Below are positions 63,543 through 64,000 of a stretch of 64,000 bases of DNA, piece by piece (position 1 is the stretch's first letter; every line of letters starts with the position of its first letter). The position numbers and the translations under genes were made by a program. The notes under the pieces are model-generated. The model searched no databases. It saw nothing but the letters and a program-made list of their open reading frames with translations, and had not been told where the DNA came from. This DNA comes from an uncultured Arthrobacter sp. (GTDB lineage: Bacteria; Actinomycetota; Actinomycetes; Actinomycetales; Micrococcaceae). The stretch covers positions 1-64,000 of the forward strand of contig NZ_CANLXP010000017.1 of assembly GCF_947495145.1 (NCBI RefSeq), given 5' to 3'.

Positions 63543-64000
63543 CTAGTCAACTGGGGATTCGTCTCCAGGGGTAGTCCCGGCGTCGGCTTCTGTACTGTCA
63601 GCAGCGTCGGCTTCTGTACTGTCAGCGCCGTCGGCGTCAGCGGCGTCCGCTTCCGCCTGAGGTGCGTCCCCAGGCGTAACCCCCGCAGCGCTTTCCTCCT
63701 CAGCGGTGTCCTCCGGACGCACGCGCTCGGACCAGGGCACCCAGTCCGGTGCAAGGAGCGCATCTTCCGAGGGCAGCAGCCCGACCTCGGAAACCGTCGC
63801 GTCCTTGCCCCGGGGAATCCTTGCGAGCGTGGCGAACCAGTGCCACCCTCCGTAGCCGGGGACATTAGCGGCGAAACGGTGGGTCACCAGCCGCTCCGCC
63901 TCGGGGAATGCACCGAGGTGTTCCCCGACCTCGGTGTCGCCGGCAACCTCCAGCACGCCGTTGCGCGCGGTGTCCACCGCAGCAGCAAGAACGGCATCCG
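63543..64000 (-). CDS. DUF3027-family protein, 5' end outside the window
   Basis: About 150 residues seen. DUF3027 core (VGEHLGAFPEAERLVTHRFA, GYGGWHWFATLARIPRGKDATVSEVGLLP, LLAPDWVPWSERVRPED) followed by a disordered acidic tail with an ADSTEADA octapeptide twice. Function unknown, common in actinobacteria. The frame continues open to the edge, so the start is missing. Confidence 0.8.
   Translation of the reverse strand, partial: DAVLAAAVDTARNGVLEVAGDTEVGEHLGAFPEAERLVTHRFAANVPGYGGWHWFATLARIPRGKDATVSEVGLLPSEDALLAPDWVPWSERVRPEDTAEEESAAGVTPGDAPQAEADAADADGADSTEADAADSTEADAGTTPGDESPVD
63583..63635. repeat. 24-bp direct repeat in the DUF3027 tail
   Basis: Two tandem copies of a 24-bp unit (CGTCGGCTTCTGTACTGTCAG and three bases) encoding the ADSTEADA octapeptide twice; slippage-prone. 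Confidence 0.7.

Overview
This is a high-GC window with GTG/TTG starts, many 4-bp stop/start overlaps, a CcdA-type thiol exporter, DtxR and SigB/F-type regulators, NlpC/P60 and M23 wall hydrolases behind c-di-AMP riboswitches, a BlaI/BlaR pair and an EspG/WXG100-like pair. Together these point to an actinobacterium of the Micrococcales, most like the Arthrobacter group (family-level inference, no search was run).

Layout. 1-1.0 kb: wreckage of two insertion sequences, an IS3 element with a -1 frameshift signal fused to an IS1380 fragment. 1.2-4.0 kb: metal/redox-stress genes, namely a His/Met-rich secreted protein, small membrane proteins, a decayed ccdA, a BlaI-type repressor with an M56 (BlaR1-like) protease, and a SHOCT protein. 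Copies of one operator, TACTA-N7-TAGTA, mark this block and also a locus at 14.3 kb. 4.3-12.6 kb: an eight-gene operon related to the complex I membrane arm (nuoA, a hybrid gene, nuoH, J, K, L, M, N). It lacks nuoC, E, F, G and I and any intact nuoB or nuoD. The hybrid gene appears to be a cysteine-less NuoB-like domain and a shrunken NuoD-like domain joined by a His/Met/Asp-rich linker. 12.6-16 kb: ccdA with an Asp-box lipoprotein, and a TetR/membrane-protein locus. 16.2-21.5 kb: wall hydrolases around a copper cluster (Cys-rich four-helix-bundle protein, two DUF305 proteins). 21.6-24.4 kb: Rieske/DUF2231 protein, thioredoxin-reductase-like flavoprotein and small proteins.

24.4-33.3 kb: a heptose island. 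A seven-gene minus-strand operon with mostly 4-bp overlaps carries gmhB, gmhA and hldE (the set for an ADP-D,D-heptose), three glycosyltransferases and an SDR; GT9 genes flank it on both sides. 33.3-44.2 kb is chromosomal: SigB/F-type sigma factor, SRPBCC protein, DHA2 drug exporter with its TetR, sucCD, a lipoprotein, pcrA and an alanine/sodium symporter. 44.3-48.2 kb: membrane protein, tRNA-Arg(CCT), EspG-like/WXG100-lipase genes and a YczE-like protein. 48.3-57.4 kb: an ABC exporter, a luciferase-like oxidoreductase, then a molybdenum block (fdhD, FdhF-like oxidoreductase, moeA, DUF6457, mobA) and an HNH nuclease. 57.6-60 kb: a second NlpC/P60 + M23 pair with two c-di-AMP riboswitches. 60.1-64 kb: DtxR, serC, an MFS transporter and a DUF3027 gene cut by the window edge.

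The strongest candidate for an undescribed system is the stripped-down complex I-like operon with its metal-binding-looking hybrid subunit, set inside a BlaI/BlaR-regulated copper/redox island.
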